A stretch of DNA of 10,416 nucleotides from Bacteroidales bacterium (GTDB lineage Bacteria; Bacteroidota; Bacteroidia; Bacteroidales; UBA932). A program made the position numbers and the translations under genes. Numbering within the stretch: the first letter of the stretch is position 1; each line of letters opens with the position of its first letter. The stretch is taken from the NCBI GenBank assembly GCA_024401915.1, contig JAKSKA010000037.1, forward strand, positions 1-10,416, given 5' to 3'. This document shows, piece by piece, positions 1 through 6,973 of this stretch. The notes beneath the pieces are model-generated. The model did not search any database. It saw only the letters and a program-made list of their open reading frames with translations, and was not told where the DNA came from.

Positions 1-956
1 CTCCTCAAGAACGAAGGGAAGATACTCCCTCTCCGCAAGGGAATGAAGATAGCCCTCGTCGGCGATCTCTGTGACAAGAGGGTCAGGGACTATTGCGGTG
101 CCTGGGCCGGAGCCTGTGAGCCTGAGAAGACGCAGTCCATCCTCGACCGCTTCTCCAGGGACCATAACCTGGTGGCTCCCGAAAAGGCCGACGTTATCGT
201 GTGCGTTCTCGGCGAAGGTTGCAAGATGAGCGGCGAAGCCGCCTCGAAGACCGATATCCGCCTGCCGGAAGGGGAGAGGGAACTATTCCCGTGGTGCTCG
301 TCGCCCTTGCCGGAAGGCCCCTGGACCTGAGCGATGAAAGCGCCAGGTCGCAGGCGATCCTTATGGCCTGGCAGCCCGGCACTACGACGGCCGATGCGCT
401 CCACGATATCCTGTACGGCGTCGCCAATCCCTCCGGACGGCTTACCGCAAGCTTCCCCCGCAACGTGGGCCAGGTGCCGGTTTACCATTATATGCAGAAT
501 ACCGGACGCCCCCACACGGACGGCACCGGCGTGCGTTTCCATTCCCGTTATCTCGACTGCTGGAACGCCCCCCTCTATCCTTTCGGCTACGGTCTGAGCT
601 ATACTGAATTCAAGTATTCGGAGCCTTCCATCGACGGCTCGGAGATGAACGTGAACGGGAAACTGACCGTCTCCGCCACAATCACCAACACGGGCGAACG
701 TGCCGGCGACGAGGTCGTCCAGCTCTACCTGAGGGATATGGTCGGCAGCGTCTCCCGTCCCGTCAAGATGCTCCGCGGCTTCGAGAAGATCAGCCTCAAG
801 CCCGGCGAATCGCGTACCGTAAGCTTCGAAATCACCGGCGATATGCTGAAGTTCTGGAGAAGGGATATGACCTACGGTTCCGAGCCCGGCGAGTTCCGCG
901 CCTTCATCGGACCGGACGCCTCCATAGACAAATATGTAACTTTCAATCTGAAATAG
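1..956 (+). pseudogene. bglX: Family 3 glycoside hydrolase (BglX-like beta-glucosidase), 5'-partial and frameshifted
   Basis: C-terminal part of a periplasmic/secreted GH3 beta-glucosidase, which releases glucose from beta-linked oligosaccharides. The reading frame is open from base 1 (LLKNEGKILPLRKG, the usual start of the GH3 C-terminal domain). It continues through GDLCDKRVRDYCGAWAG and LGEGCKMSGEAASKTDI, where the Glu after SG is the likely acid/base. That frame ends at a stop at 328-330. From about 282-288 the homology continues one frame over, to the stop at 954-956: PVVLVALAGRPLDL, NPSGRLTASFPRNVGQVPVYH, YPFGYGLSYTEF, then a C-terminal fibronectin-III-like domain (about 700-920: EVVQLYLRD, SRPVKMLRGFEK, LKPGESRTVSF). 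The nucleophile domain and signal peptide lie off the left edge. Compared with my recollection of BglX relatives, about 25 bases are missing at the junction, and some 20-45 residues are missing in frame around 130-180. Either this is a decaying gene or the assembly has an error; the rest of the frame is undamaged. The mutase gene starts 3 bases after the stop, suggesting one operon. Confidence 0.75.
280..292 (+). other. Frame junction in the GH3 gene
   Basis: Conserved GH3 sequence is read in the frame of base 1 up to about LPEGERE (262-282). It then continues in the frame of base 3 from about 285 (IPVVLVALAGRPLDL). Intact relatives have roughly 15 residues between the LP and the PVVLV blocks; here there are six codons plus two bases. 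This fits a short out-of-frame deletion better than a single-base error. The junction sequence lacks a heptameric slippery site, so programmed frameshifting is unlikely. Confidence 0.75.
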
Positions 957-959
957 TAT

Positions 960-2633
960 ATGAGCAATTATCTGGATGCCGTCCACAGCTGGCTTGACGG
1001 CGATTATGACCAGCAGACCAAAATGCGTATCCTCGAACTGAGGAACAACGACCCCTCCGGACTCGAGGACGCCTTCTACAAGAATCTCGAATTCGGTACG
1101 GGAGGGCTCCGCGGAATAATGGGCGTCGGAACGAACAGGATGAACAAATACACTGTCGGAATGGCCACCCAGGGCCTTGCGAACTATATCCTGTCGCACA
1201 CCGACTCCGATGACCCGAAGGTCGTCATATCCTATGATTCGCGCAACAACAGCAAGGAGTTCGCCAAGATTGCCGCGGAGGTGTTCTCCGCCAACGGGAT
1301 CCACGTCTATATCTTCGACAACATACGCCCCACTCCTGAAATGAGCTATGCCGTGCGCCTCAAGGGTGCCGTTGCAGGCGTGATGATCACCGCGTCCCAT
1401 AACCCCAAGGAGTACAACGGCTACAAGGTCAGCTGGTCCGACGGCGGCCAGGTCACCTCTCCCGTCGACAAGGAGATCGTCGCCGAGGTCGCAAAGATCA
1501 CGGACCCTTCCCAGGTCAAGTTCACTTCGGGTCTGCGCTGCGGCGAGATCGAGATGATGGGGAGGGAAGTGGACGAGCAGTACCTGCGCGACCTGCTCTC
1601 GTTAAGCCTTTCTCCCGAGGTCTGCCGCAAGCACGGCGACATCAAGATAGTATATACGCCTCTCCACGGATGCGGAGTGCGTCTCGTCCCCGAGATACTC
1701 TCCCGCCTGGGCTTCACCAATATCAAGTCCAATATCATCCACGTCCCCGACCAGGACATCTCGGATGGTGATTTCCCGACCGTCGTGTCCCCGAATCCCG
1801 AGGAGCCCGCGGCTCTCGATATGGCGCTAAGGAAAGCGGACGAGACGGGTGCGGACATTGTCATAGGCACTGACCCGGATGCTGACCGTATGGGCATCGC
1901 CGTGCGCGACAACGAAGGGAAGATGGTGCTCTTCAACGGCAACCAGACGGCTTCGCTGCTGACCTACTACATCCTCACGCGCTGGAAGGAACTCGGAAAG
2001 CTCGGGGAAGGGAAGTATGTCGTGAAGACCATCGTCACCACGGAGCTCATCACGGATATCTGCAAGACCTTCGGTGTGCCCGTTTACAACGTTCTCACCG
2101 GCTTCAAGTACATTGCGGAAGTCGTCAAGAGGCACGAGGCCGACGGCGAGTTCATCTGCGGCGGCGAGGAGAGTTACGGATTCAACGTGGGACAGTTCGT
2201 GCGCGACAAGGATGCGCAGGTGTCCTGTATGATGATTGCCGAATGTGCAGCCTGGGCCGCCGAGAGGGGACTTACGCTCTACCATCTGATGCAGGAGGTT
2301 TACGGGAAGTTCGGCTATCGCAAGGAGGGTCTCGTCTCCGTGGTGCGCAAGGGCATCAGCGGGGCTGAGGAGATACGCTCGATGATGGACAAGCTGCGCA
2401 GTTGCCCTCCCGCGGAGATGTGCGGCAGCCCGGTGGTCAGGGTCATCGACTACCTCGAACCCGAAAAGACCGGCCAGCCTTCATCCAACGTGCTTCAGTT
2501 CTTCGACGAGGCCGGCGATGTGGTCTCGGTCCGTCCTTCCGGCACGGAGCCGAAGATAAAGTTCTATTTCGGAGCGAAGGGCAGCGATGCCGACGCGAAG
2601 ATAGAAATGCTCAAGAAACAGTTCTGCGATTAG
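960..2633 (+). CDS. pgcA: Phosphoglucomutase/phosphomannomutase, PgcA/PGM2 subfamily
   Basis: Cytoplasmic alpha-D-phosphohexomutase, 557 residues, normal length for the PGM2/PgcA subfamily. It interconverts glucose-6-phosphate and glucose-1-phosphate (possibly also mannose phosphates) through a phosphoserine. All four domain signatures are present in order. The N-terminal FGTGGLRGIMGVGTNRMN block is typical of this subfamily. TASHNPKEYNGYK carries the phosphorylated Ser146. DPDADR at 305-310 gives the Mg2+-binding Asp305, Asp307 and Asp309. GGEES at 401-405 is the sugar-recognition loop. RPSGTEP at 525-531 is the phosphate-binding loop. The ATG at 960 lies 3 bases after the GH3 stop and has no Shine-Dalgarno sequence, so translation probably depends on the upstream message. 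Linkage to a beta-glucosidase suggests use of released glucose or feeding of nucleotide-sugar synthesis; that is inference, and substrate preference cannot be read from the sequence. Its stop codon overlaps the nth stop on the other strand. Confidence 0.95.
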   Translation: MSNYLDAVHSWLDGDYDQQTKMRILELRNNDPSGLEDAFYKNLEFGTGGLRGIMGVGTNRMNKYTVGMATQGLANYILSHTDSDDPKVVISYDSRNNSKEFAKIAAEVFSANGIHVYIFDNIRPTPEMSYAVRLKGAVAGVMITASHNPKEYNGYKVSWSDGGQVTSPVDKEIVAEVAKITDPSQVKFTSGLRCGEIEMMGREVDEQYLRDLLSLSLSPEVCRKHGDIKIVYTPLHGCGVRLVPEILSRLGFTNIKSNIIHVPDQDISDGDFPTVVSPNPEEPAALDMALRKADETGADIVIGTDPDADRMGIAVRDNEGKMVLFNGNQTASLLTYYILTRWKELGKLGEGKYVVKTIVTTELITDICKTFGVPVYNVLTGFKYIAEVVKRHEADGEFICGGEESYGFNVGQFVRDKDAQVSCMMIAECAAWAAERGLTLYHLMQEVYGKFGYRKEGLVSVVRKGISGAEEIRSMMDKLRSCPPAEMCGSPVVRVIDYLEPEKTGQPSSNVLQFFDEAGDVVSVRPSGTEPKIKFYFGAKGSDADAKIEMLKKQFCD

Positions 2634-3262
2634 GCTTCCCCAGCCGTCCTGCAGAATTCCCGCAGCCCGCAGTCCGCACATTTCGGATTGCGGGCTGTGC
2701 AGGTATAGCGGCCGTGGAGGATGAGCCAGTGGTGCGCCTTGGGTCTCTCTCCGGCGGGGATGTGCCTTTCCAGGTCGAGCTCGACGGCGCGGGGAGTGGT
2801 CCCGCGTGACAGGCCAAGTCGTCTCGCGACGCGGAACACGTGCGTGTCTACGGCTATTACCGGCTCGTCGTAAATGATTGATGCAACGACGTTTGCGGTC
2901 TTGCGGCCAACGCCCGGCAGGCTCATCAGCTCTTCCGTGTCGGATGGCTCTTGTCCGTCGAAGCGCTCCATCAGCGCGCGTGCCATTCCGGCCAGGTGGC
3001 GGGCCTTGTTGTTGGGGTAGGAGATGCTGGAGATGAGCTGATAGACGTCCCCGGCTTCGGCGGCGGCGAGGTGCCGGACGGTGGGGTAGCGCTTGAAGAG
3101 TTCCGGAGTGGTGAGGTTCACGCGCCTGTCCGTGCACTGTGCGGACAGGATGACGGCGACTATCAGTTCGTAGGGGGAGGAGAAATTGAGCTCTGACTGC
3201 ACTGCGGGGCGGTTCTTCCTGAACCAGTCGAGCACCGCATCGTATCTCTGCGCCAGCCTCAT
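2630..3262 (-). CDS. nth: Endonuclease III (DNA glycosylase/AP lyase)
   Basis: Base-excision repair enzyme that removes oxidised pyrimidines and cleaves at abasic sites. The protein is 210 residues, essentially the length of E. coli Nth (211). The helix-hairpin-helix LPGVGRKTANVVAS contains the Schiff-base Lys121, and the Gly/Pro-Asp loop VDTHVFRVARRLGL contains the catalytic Asp139. The C-terminal [4Fe-4S] ligands are C188, C195, C198 and C204 with spacing C-x6-C-x2-C-x5-C, exactly as in Nth. I chose the ATG at 3262 because it gives the family length and a 4-base ATGA overlap with the ftsE stop, the usual sign of translational coupling. An ATG at 3274 would add four residues. The frame stays open upstream to 3598, but that extension lies inside ftsE and has no Nth homology. 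No separate promoter is visible, so it is probably transcribed with ftsE. Confidence 0.96.
   Translation of the reverse strand: MRLAQRYDAVLDWFRKNRPAVQSELNFSSPYELIVAVILSAQCTDRRVNLTTPELFKRYPTVRHLAAAEAGDVYQLISSISYPNNKARHLAGMARALMERFDGQEPSDTEELMSLPGVGRKTANVVASIIYDEPVIAVDTHVFRVARRLGLSRGTTPRAVELDLERHIPAGERPKAHHWLILHGRYTCTARNPKCADCGLREFCRTAGEA
2663..2697 (+). terminator. Strong hairpin just past the mutase stop, inside nth; possible mRNA 3' end
   Basis: An inverted repeat pairs CAGCCCGCAGTCCG (2663-2676) with CGGATTGCGGGCTG (2684-2697) around a 7-base loop. As plus-strand RNA this gives 14 consecutive pairs, one of them G-U (2672/2688). As minus-strand RNA the same position is a C/A mismatch. It begins 30 bases after the mutase stop codon, in DNA that encodes the Fe-S cysteine region of Nth. 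No T-tract follows, so it is not a classical intrinsic terminator. It could protect or define the 3' end of the mutase transcript, or be a by-product of coding constraints. Confidence 0.35.
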
Positions 3263-3927
3263 TGCTCGATGCATCTTTCGTCCGCGGTCACGAACACGCG
3301 GCCCGGGTAGCGTTCCACGATGCCGAGATTGTGGGTCACCATAACGATGGCGGTGCCGCGGTCGCGGTTGATGGACATCAGCAGGTCGAGCACACCTTCC
3401 GCCGTCGCGCTGTCCAGGTTGCCTGTCGGTTCGTCGGCTATTATCACTTCCGGCTCGTTGAGTATCGCGCGGGCGATGGCGATGCGCTGCTGCTCTCCTC
3501 CGGAAAGCTGGTGTGGCATCTTGTGGGGCTTGGTCTCCATCCCGACGGCCTCGAGGACTTCGGCGATGCGTGCGGATATGGCGTTCCTGTCCTTCCATCC
3601 GGTGGAGCGGAGCACGAACTCGAGATTGTCCTCGATGCTGCGGTCCATCAGGAGCTGGAAATCCTGGAACACCACGCCCAGCTTACGCCTCAGGTAGGGG
3701 ATATCCTTCTTCCTGATCCTGGTGAGATCATAGCCGCAGACGGTGCCGGAGCCCTTTTTCAATGGGTTCTCCGCTATTATCGTGCGAATTATCGATGTCT
3801 TGCCGGAACCGACTTTGCCCGTGATATAGACTATGTCGCCCTTGTCGACTTTCATATTGAAATCATACACGACGGCGTTCTCGCCGTTTATGATCTGGGC
3901 ATCTTCGAAAATGATGGTGGAATCCAT
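3259..3927 (-). CDS. ftsE: FtsE-type cell-division ABC transporter ATPase
   Basis: ATP-binding subunit of the FtsEX complex. With the membrane protein FtsX it couples ATP hydrolysis at the division septum to activation of peptidoglycan hydrolases. The protein is 222 residues, normal for FtsE. It has Walker [10 protein letters not shown] (37-45), the Q-loop in VVFQDFQLL (Gln88), signature LSGGEQQR (141-148), Walker B VIIADEP with catalytic Glu166, the D-loop after EPTGNLD, and the H-loop His199 in VTHN. The stretch [18 protein letters not shown] is typical of FtsE; a LolD-like lipoprotein exporter ATPase is the main alternative. No ftsX follows: the next gene is nth, overlapping by 4 bases. 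I recall solitary ftsE genes being common in Bacteroidota, so the partner is presumably elsewhere. Its promoter probably lies in the AT-rich gap shared with the divergent TPR gene. Confidence 0.9.
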   Translation of the reverse strand: MDSTIIFEDAQIINGENAVVYDFNMKVDKGDIVYITGKVGSGKTSIIRTIIAENPLKKGSGTVCGYDLTRIRKKDIPYLRRKLGVVFQDFQLLMDRSIEDNLEFVLRSTGWKDRNAISARIAEVLEAVGMETKPHKMPHQLSGGEQQRIAIARAILNEPEVIIADEPTGNLDSATAEGVLDLLMSINRDRGTAIVMVTHNLGIVERYPGRVFVTADERCIEQ

Positions 3928-3950
3928 TGAATTTTGTGGAATAATTTCTG

Positions 3951-3958
3951 CAAATATA
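3951..3958 (-). promoter_or_regulatory. Putative -7 promoter element for ftsE-nth
   Basis: Read on the minus strand this is TATATTTG, a full match to the Bacteroidota -7 consensus TAnnTTTG. It is placed 24 bases upstream of the ftsE ATG (3927), which leaves a short leader. No clear TTTG -33 element is visible at the expected distance. The element sits in the only AT-rich gap on this side of the window. Confidence 0.55.
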
Positions 3959-3971
3959 ACTTAAAATTGAG

Positions 3972-3979
3972 TAAATTTG
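3972..3979 (+). promoter_or_regulatory. Putative -7 promoter element for the TPR/barrel operon
   Basis: TAAATTTG is a full match to TAnnTTTG on the plus strand, 22 bases before the ATG at 4002. A weak -33-like TTCTG lies at 3946-3950, about 21 bases upstream. The expected transcription start is near 3985-3987. That falls on or after the TTG at 3984 and so supports the ATG at 4002 as the real start of the TPR gene. Confidence 0.55.
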
Positions 3980-4001
3980 TAAGTTGATAAAGATATATTT
4001 T

Positions 4002-6971
4002 ATGCGTTTGAACAATTTGGCGGTCCTTCTTCTCGCTTCTGCCTTTGCCCTTGATCCTACAGGGGCGGCCGCCGACAGCCGCACGAAAGTGTTCCGTGAA
4101 GCCAGGGAACTGTATGACAACGGAATGTATTCCCGTGCGAGGACCCTTTTCGATTCTATCCAGGACGATCCCTACTGTGAGGCTTATTCCGTGATGTGCT
4201 CCATAAGGCTGCGCACGGAGGACTACGGCTCTATGGTTTCCGATTTCGAGAACCGCAGGGGCTCCTCCAGCCTTTCCGTCCAGATGCATTATCTTCACGC
4301 TCTCAACCTTTTCGACGAGGGAAACTATGAAGCTGCGCGTGCGGCTTTCGTGAAGACGGACAGCGGAAAGCTGACCGGCAAGCAGCGCATCGAATACGAA
4401 TTCAAGATAGGCTATTGCGATTACGCGATGGGTAATTACACCGACGCGTGGGACCGTTTCTCCAGGGTGCTGGAAGCTCCGAAATCAGAATATACCGGTC
4501 CTGCTGACTATCTGTCAGGGTGCATACTTTATTCCGGCAACGGGTTCGACAGGGCTGTGGATTATTTCACGACTGTTCTCGATGACGCACGTTTCAAGGA
4601 TCTGGCCTCATTCTATATCCTTGACTGCAAGTTCAATATGAAGGATTACGCCTATGTGGCGGAGAACGGTGAGGCCGTTTATGAGTCCTGCACGGAGGGA
4701 CGGAAGCTCAGGGTGGCCAGGATGCTTTCCGAGTCCTTCCTTATCAAGGGCGACAAGGCCAAGGCCAAGGAATATTATGCGCTCACTTCCCGCGAGGATA
4801 TGACGCGCTCCGACTATTTCTATGCCGGAAACGTGCTGTACGGCATCGGTGACTACAAGGGTGCGATAGAAAATTTCCAGAAGATGACGGACCGCAGCGA
4901 CAGCCTCGGACAGATAGCGAACTACCAGATCGCGGGCGCATATATGAAGCTGCGCAACCAGGTCTCCGCAATGGAGGCGTTCAAGGATGCCGCATCCGTG
5001 CTTCACGACCCCAGGATCACGGAGGACGCCAGCTTCAACTACGCCAAGCTTGCCTTCGACCTCAACAAGGACACGGTGGGCTTCACGGAGTACATCAAGC
5101 GCTATTCGACCACGAAGCACGGGGACCAGATCTATAGTTATATGGCCCTTGCAGCGCTGTATGACCACGATTATGCGCGTGCCGTCGACGCCTATGACCA
5201 TATTGACGAACTGACTCCGGAGATGGTCAGCAACTATACGAAAGCCAATTATCTGCGCGCCAAGCAGCTCGTCTCCGGCGGCTCTTTCAGAAACGCCGTT
5301 CCTTGCCTGCGCGCTGCGGCATACTACCTTCCGAGGACGGACAGGCTGAACCAGATTTCCCGTTATTGGCTTGCCGAGGCCTGCTACAGCACCGACAATT
5401 TCGGCGAGGCGGCCAGGACCTGGCAGGACCTGTATAACTCGTCGGCCCTTGACGGACGTGAGGAAGGCGCCCTGCTGCCGTACAATCTGGCTTATGCCCA
5501 TTACGGCGACGGCGATTACTCCCAGGCGTCGAAATGGTTCGATATCTATCTGCGCTCCGGCTCCTCCACCAACAGGGAAGACGCCCTCGTGCGCAGGGCG
5601 GACTGCGATTTCGCGACCAGGAACTACAAGGAGGCTGTGAAATCCTACCAGAACGTGATCAATGAATTCGGCTCTGCTGACAATATCTATCCTTATTATC
5701 AGCAGGCGTTGTGCTACGGTCTGACAGGTGACAAGAAGAAAAAGGTCGAGGTTCTCTCCAAGGTCGAGAACGCCTCTCCTTCGCTCCCGCTGTATTCGCA
5801 GGCTATGTACGAGTTCGGACGCGCCGAGATGGAGACCGGCAACAGCAGCGAGGCCGTGCGCGTGTTCACTAAGCTCCGCACCACCACAAGCGATTCCACC
5901 TATGTCGCGAAGTCGCTGATGGGACTCGGTATGGTTAACAGGAACATCGGGGAATACGAGAAGTCTATCGGCTACTACGACCAGGTCATCCACAAGATGC
6001 CGGGCAGCGACAGTGCTGACGACGCGCTTCTCGCCATCGAGTCCATCTACCAGACCCTCAAGACCCCTGAGAAATATCTCGAATACATCGAGAACAACTC
6101 CCTTGTCGTGAGCCGCTCGGAAGCTGACAAGGAGAGGGTGTACTACAATACGGCCGAGCAGGTCTATCTGGCCGGGAACTACGGAGAGGCCGTCCATCAG
6201 TTCCAGCGTTATCTGGAGAAATATCCCGAGACTCCCAGGATGGCGGAATGCTGCTTCTATCTAGCCGATTCCTACAGGGTTACCGGCAACAAGGAGAAGG
6301 CCCTGGACTACTTCACCAAGCTGATGTCGATGGATTCGGACGGACCTTATATGGAGACCTCCGTACTGGCATACGCGGACCTGTCGTATGAACTCGAACA
6401 TTATGCGGATGCTTATTCCGGATATTCGAAGCTGCTCTCCACGGCCAAGTTCAACACCAATATGTCCACCGCAAGGGTGGGGATGATGCGCTCTGCATAC
6501 AGGAACCGCGACTACGACAACGCGATACTCGCCGCCGATGCCGTCAAGGCTGACACGAATTCGGAAAAGATGAAGCGCGAGGCGGACTACGTCTGCGCGA
6601 AGTCCTTCCTGCTTACAAGCCGCAGGACGGATGCGATGAAGCTGTTCGTGGCTCTGTCCGCATATCCTTCCACGCCGGAGGGGGCGGAGGCCTGCTATCT
6701 GCTTATCCAGAACAAGTATGACACCGGCAAGTTCGACGAAGTTGAAAGCGCGGTGTATGATTTCTCAGGGAAGGCAGGGGACCAGTCGTACTGGCTGGCC
6801 AAGTCCTTCATCGTCCTGGGCGACTCCTTCGCCGAAAGGGGGATTCTGGAACAGGCCAAGGCCACCTTCGAAAGCGTCAGGGACGGATATACCCCTTCGT
6901 CTGAAGAAGATGACGTACAGGACAACGTGAAGATGAGGCTCGAGCGTCTCGCCCAACTTATGAAGAACTGA
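4002..6971 (+). CDS. Large secreted tetratricopeptide-repeat protein
   Basis: A 989-residue protein of unknown specific function, probably a periplasmic or outer-membrane-associated scaffold. An N-terminal signal peptide (hydrophobic LAVLLLASAFAL, likely cut after GAAA at residue 24) has no lipobox cysteine. The rest is almost entirely TPR-like helical repeats. Clear examples start near residues 30 (ARELYDNGMYSRARTLFD), 95 (ALNLFDEGNYEAARAAF), 129 (IGYCDYAMGNYTDAWDRF), 270 (YAGNVLYGIGDYKGAIENF), 634 (LGMVNRNIGEYEKSIGYYDQ) and 714 (AEQVYLAGNYGEAVHQFQRY, followed by a second repeat). Spacing and the YPxTP-type turns resemble YbgF/BamD-like envelope TPRs. I see no enzymatic domain. I prefer the ATG at 4002 to a TTG at 3984, because the latter sits at the predicted transcription start and adds MIKIYF before the signal peptide. 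The barrel gene starts 2 bases after its stop, so the two are probably co-translated and may act together. Confidence 0.88.
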   Translation: MRLNNLAVLLLASAFALDPTGAAADSRTKVFREARELYDNGMYSRARTLFDSIQDDPYCEAYSVMCSIRLRTEDYGSMVSDFENRRGSSSLSVQMHYLHALNLFDEGNYEAARAAFVKTDSGKLTGKQRIEYEFKIGYCDYAMGNYTDAWDRFSRVLEAPKSEYTGPADYLSGCILYSGNGFDRAVDYFTTVLDDARFKDLASFYILDCKFNMKDYAYVAENGEAVYESCTEGRKLRVARMLSESFLIKGDKAKAKEYYALTSREDMTRSDYFYAGNVLYGIGDYKGAIENFQKMTDRSDSLGQIANYQIAGAYMKLRNQVSAMEAFKDAASVLHDPRITEDASFNYAKLAFDLNKDTVGFTEYIKRYSTTKHGDQIYSYMALAALYDHDYARAVDAYDHIDELTPEMVSNYTKANYLRAKQLVSGGSFRNAVPCLRAAAYYLPRTDRLNQISRYWLAEACYSTDNFGEAARTWQDLYNSSALDGREEGALLPYNLAYAHYGDGDYSQASKWFDIYLRSGSSTNREDALVRRADCDFATRNYKEAVKSYQNVINEFGSADNIYPYYQQALCYGLTGDKKKKVEVLSKVENASPSLPLYSQAMYEFGRAEMETGNSSEAVRVFTKLRTTTSDSTYVAKSLMGLGMVNRNIGEYEKSIGYYDQVIHKMPGSDSADDALLAIESIYQTLKTPEKYLEYIENNSLVVSRSEADKERVYYNTAEQVYLAGNYGEAVHQFQRYLEKYPETPRMAECCFYLADSYRVTGNKEKALDYFTKLMSMDSDGPYMETSVLAYADLSYELEHYADAYSGYSKLLSTAKFNTNMSTARVGMMRSAYRNRDYDNAILAADAVKADTNSEKMKREADYVCAKSFLLTSRRTDAMKLFVALSAYPSTPEGAEACYLLIQNKYDTGKFDEVESAVYDFSGKAGDQSYWLAKSFIVLGDSFAERGILEQAKATFESVRDGYTPSSEEDDVQDNVKMRLERLAQLMKN

Positions 6972-6973
6972 TT

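Noticed and set aside
280..292. Programmed ribosomal frameshift in the GH3 gene
   Set aside because: There is no slippery heptamer or clear downstream structure, and residues are missing rather than just shifted, so a deletion or an assembly error is more likely.
263..317. A 10-base direct repeat TGCCGGAAGG at 263-272 and 308-317 flanking the GH3 lesion
   Set aside because: Both copies are still present and the lesion lies between them. Slippage on this repeat would have removed one copy, so it does not explain the deletion.
90..1400. A 436-codon open frame on the minus strand across GH3 and the mutase
   Set aside because: It runs antisense to two clearly recognisable proteins, crosses their boundary, and its translation shows no family signature. 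Strong GC-rich codon bias on the plus strand keeps this antisense frame free of stops.
2402..2809. A plus-strand 135-codon open frame across the mutase end and nth
   Set aside because: It is out of frame with the mutase and antisense to the nth Fe-S coding region; its translation has no family signature.
3263..3598. N-terminal extension of Nth up to 3598
   Set aside because: The extra residues are an Arg/Gln-rich out-of-frame reading of ftsE. Nth homology begins at the ATG at 3262, which gives normal length and an ATGA overlap.
3984..4001. TTG start for the TPR gene giving six extra residues
   Set aside because: It lies at the predicted transcription start and places MIKIYF ahead of a normal signal peptide. 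The ATG at 4002 fits both the promoter and the signal peptide.
4608..6197. A 529-codon minus-strand open frame inside the TPR gene
   Set aside because: Its low-complexity, Val/Gly/Arg/His-rich translation is typical of an antisense shadow. The plus-strand TPR protein explains the DNA.
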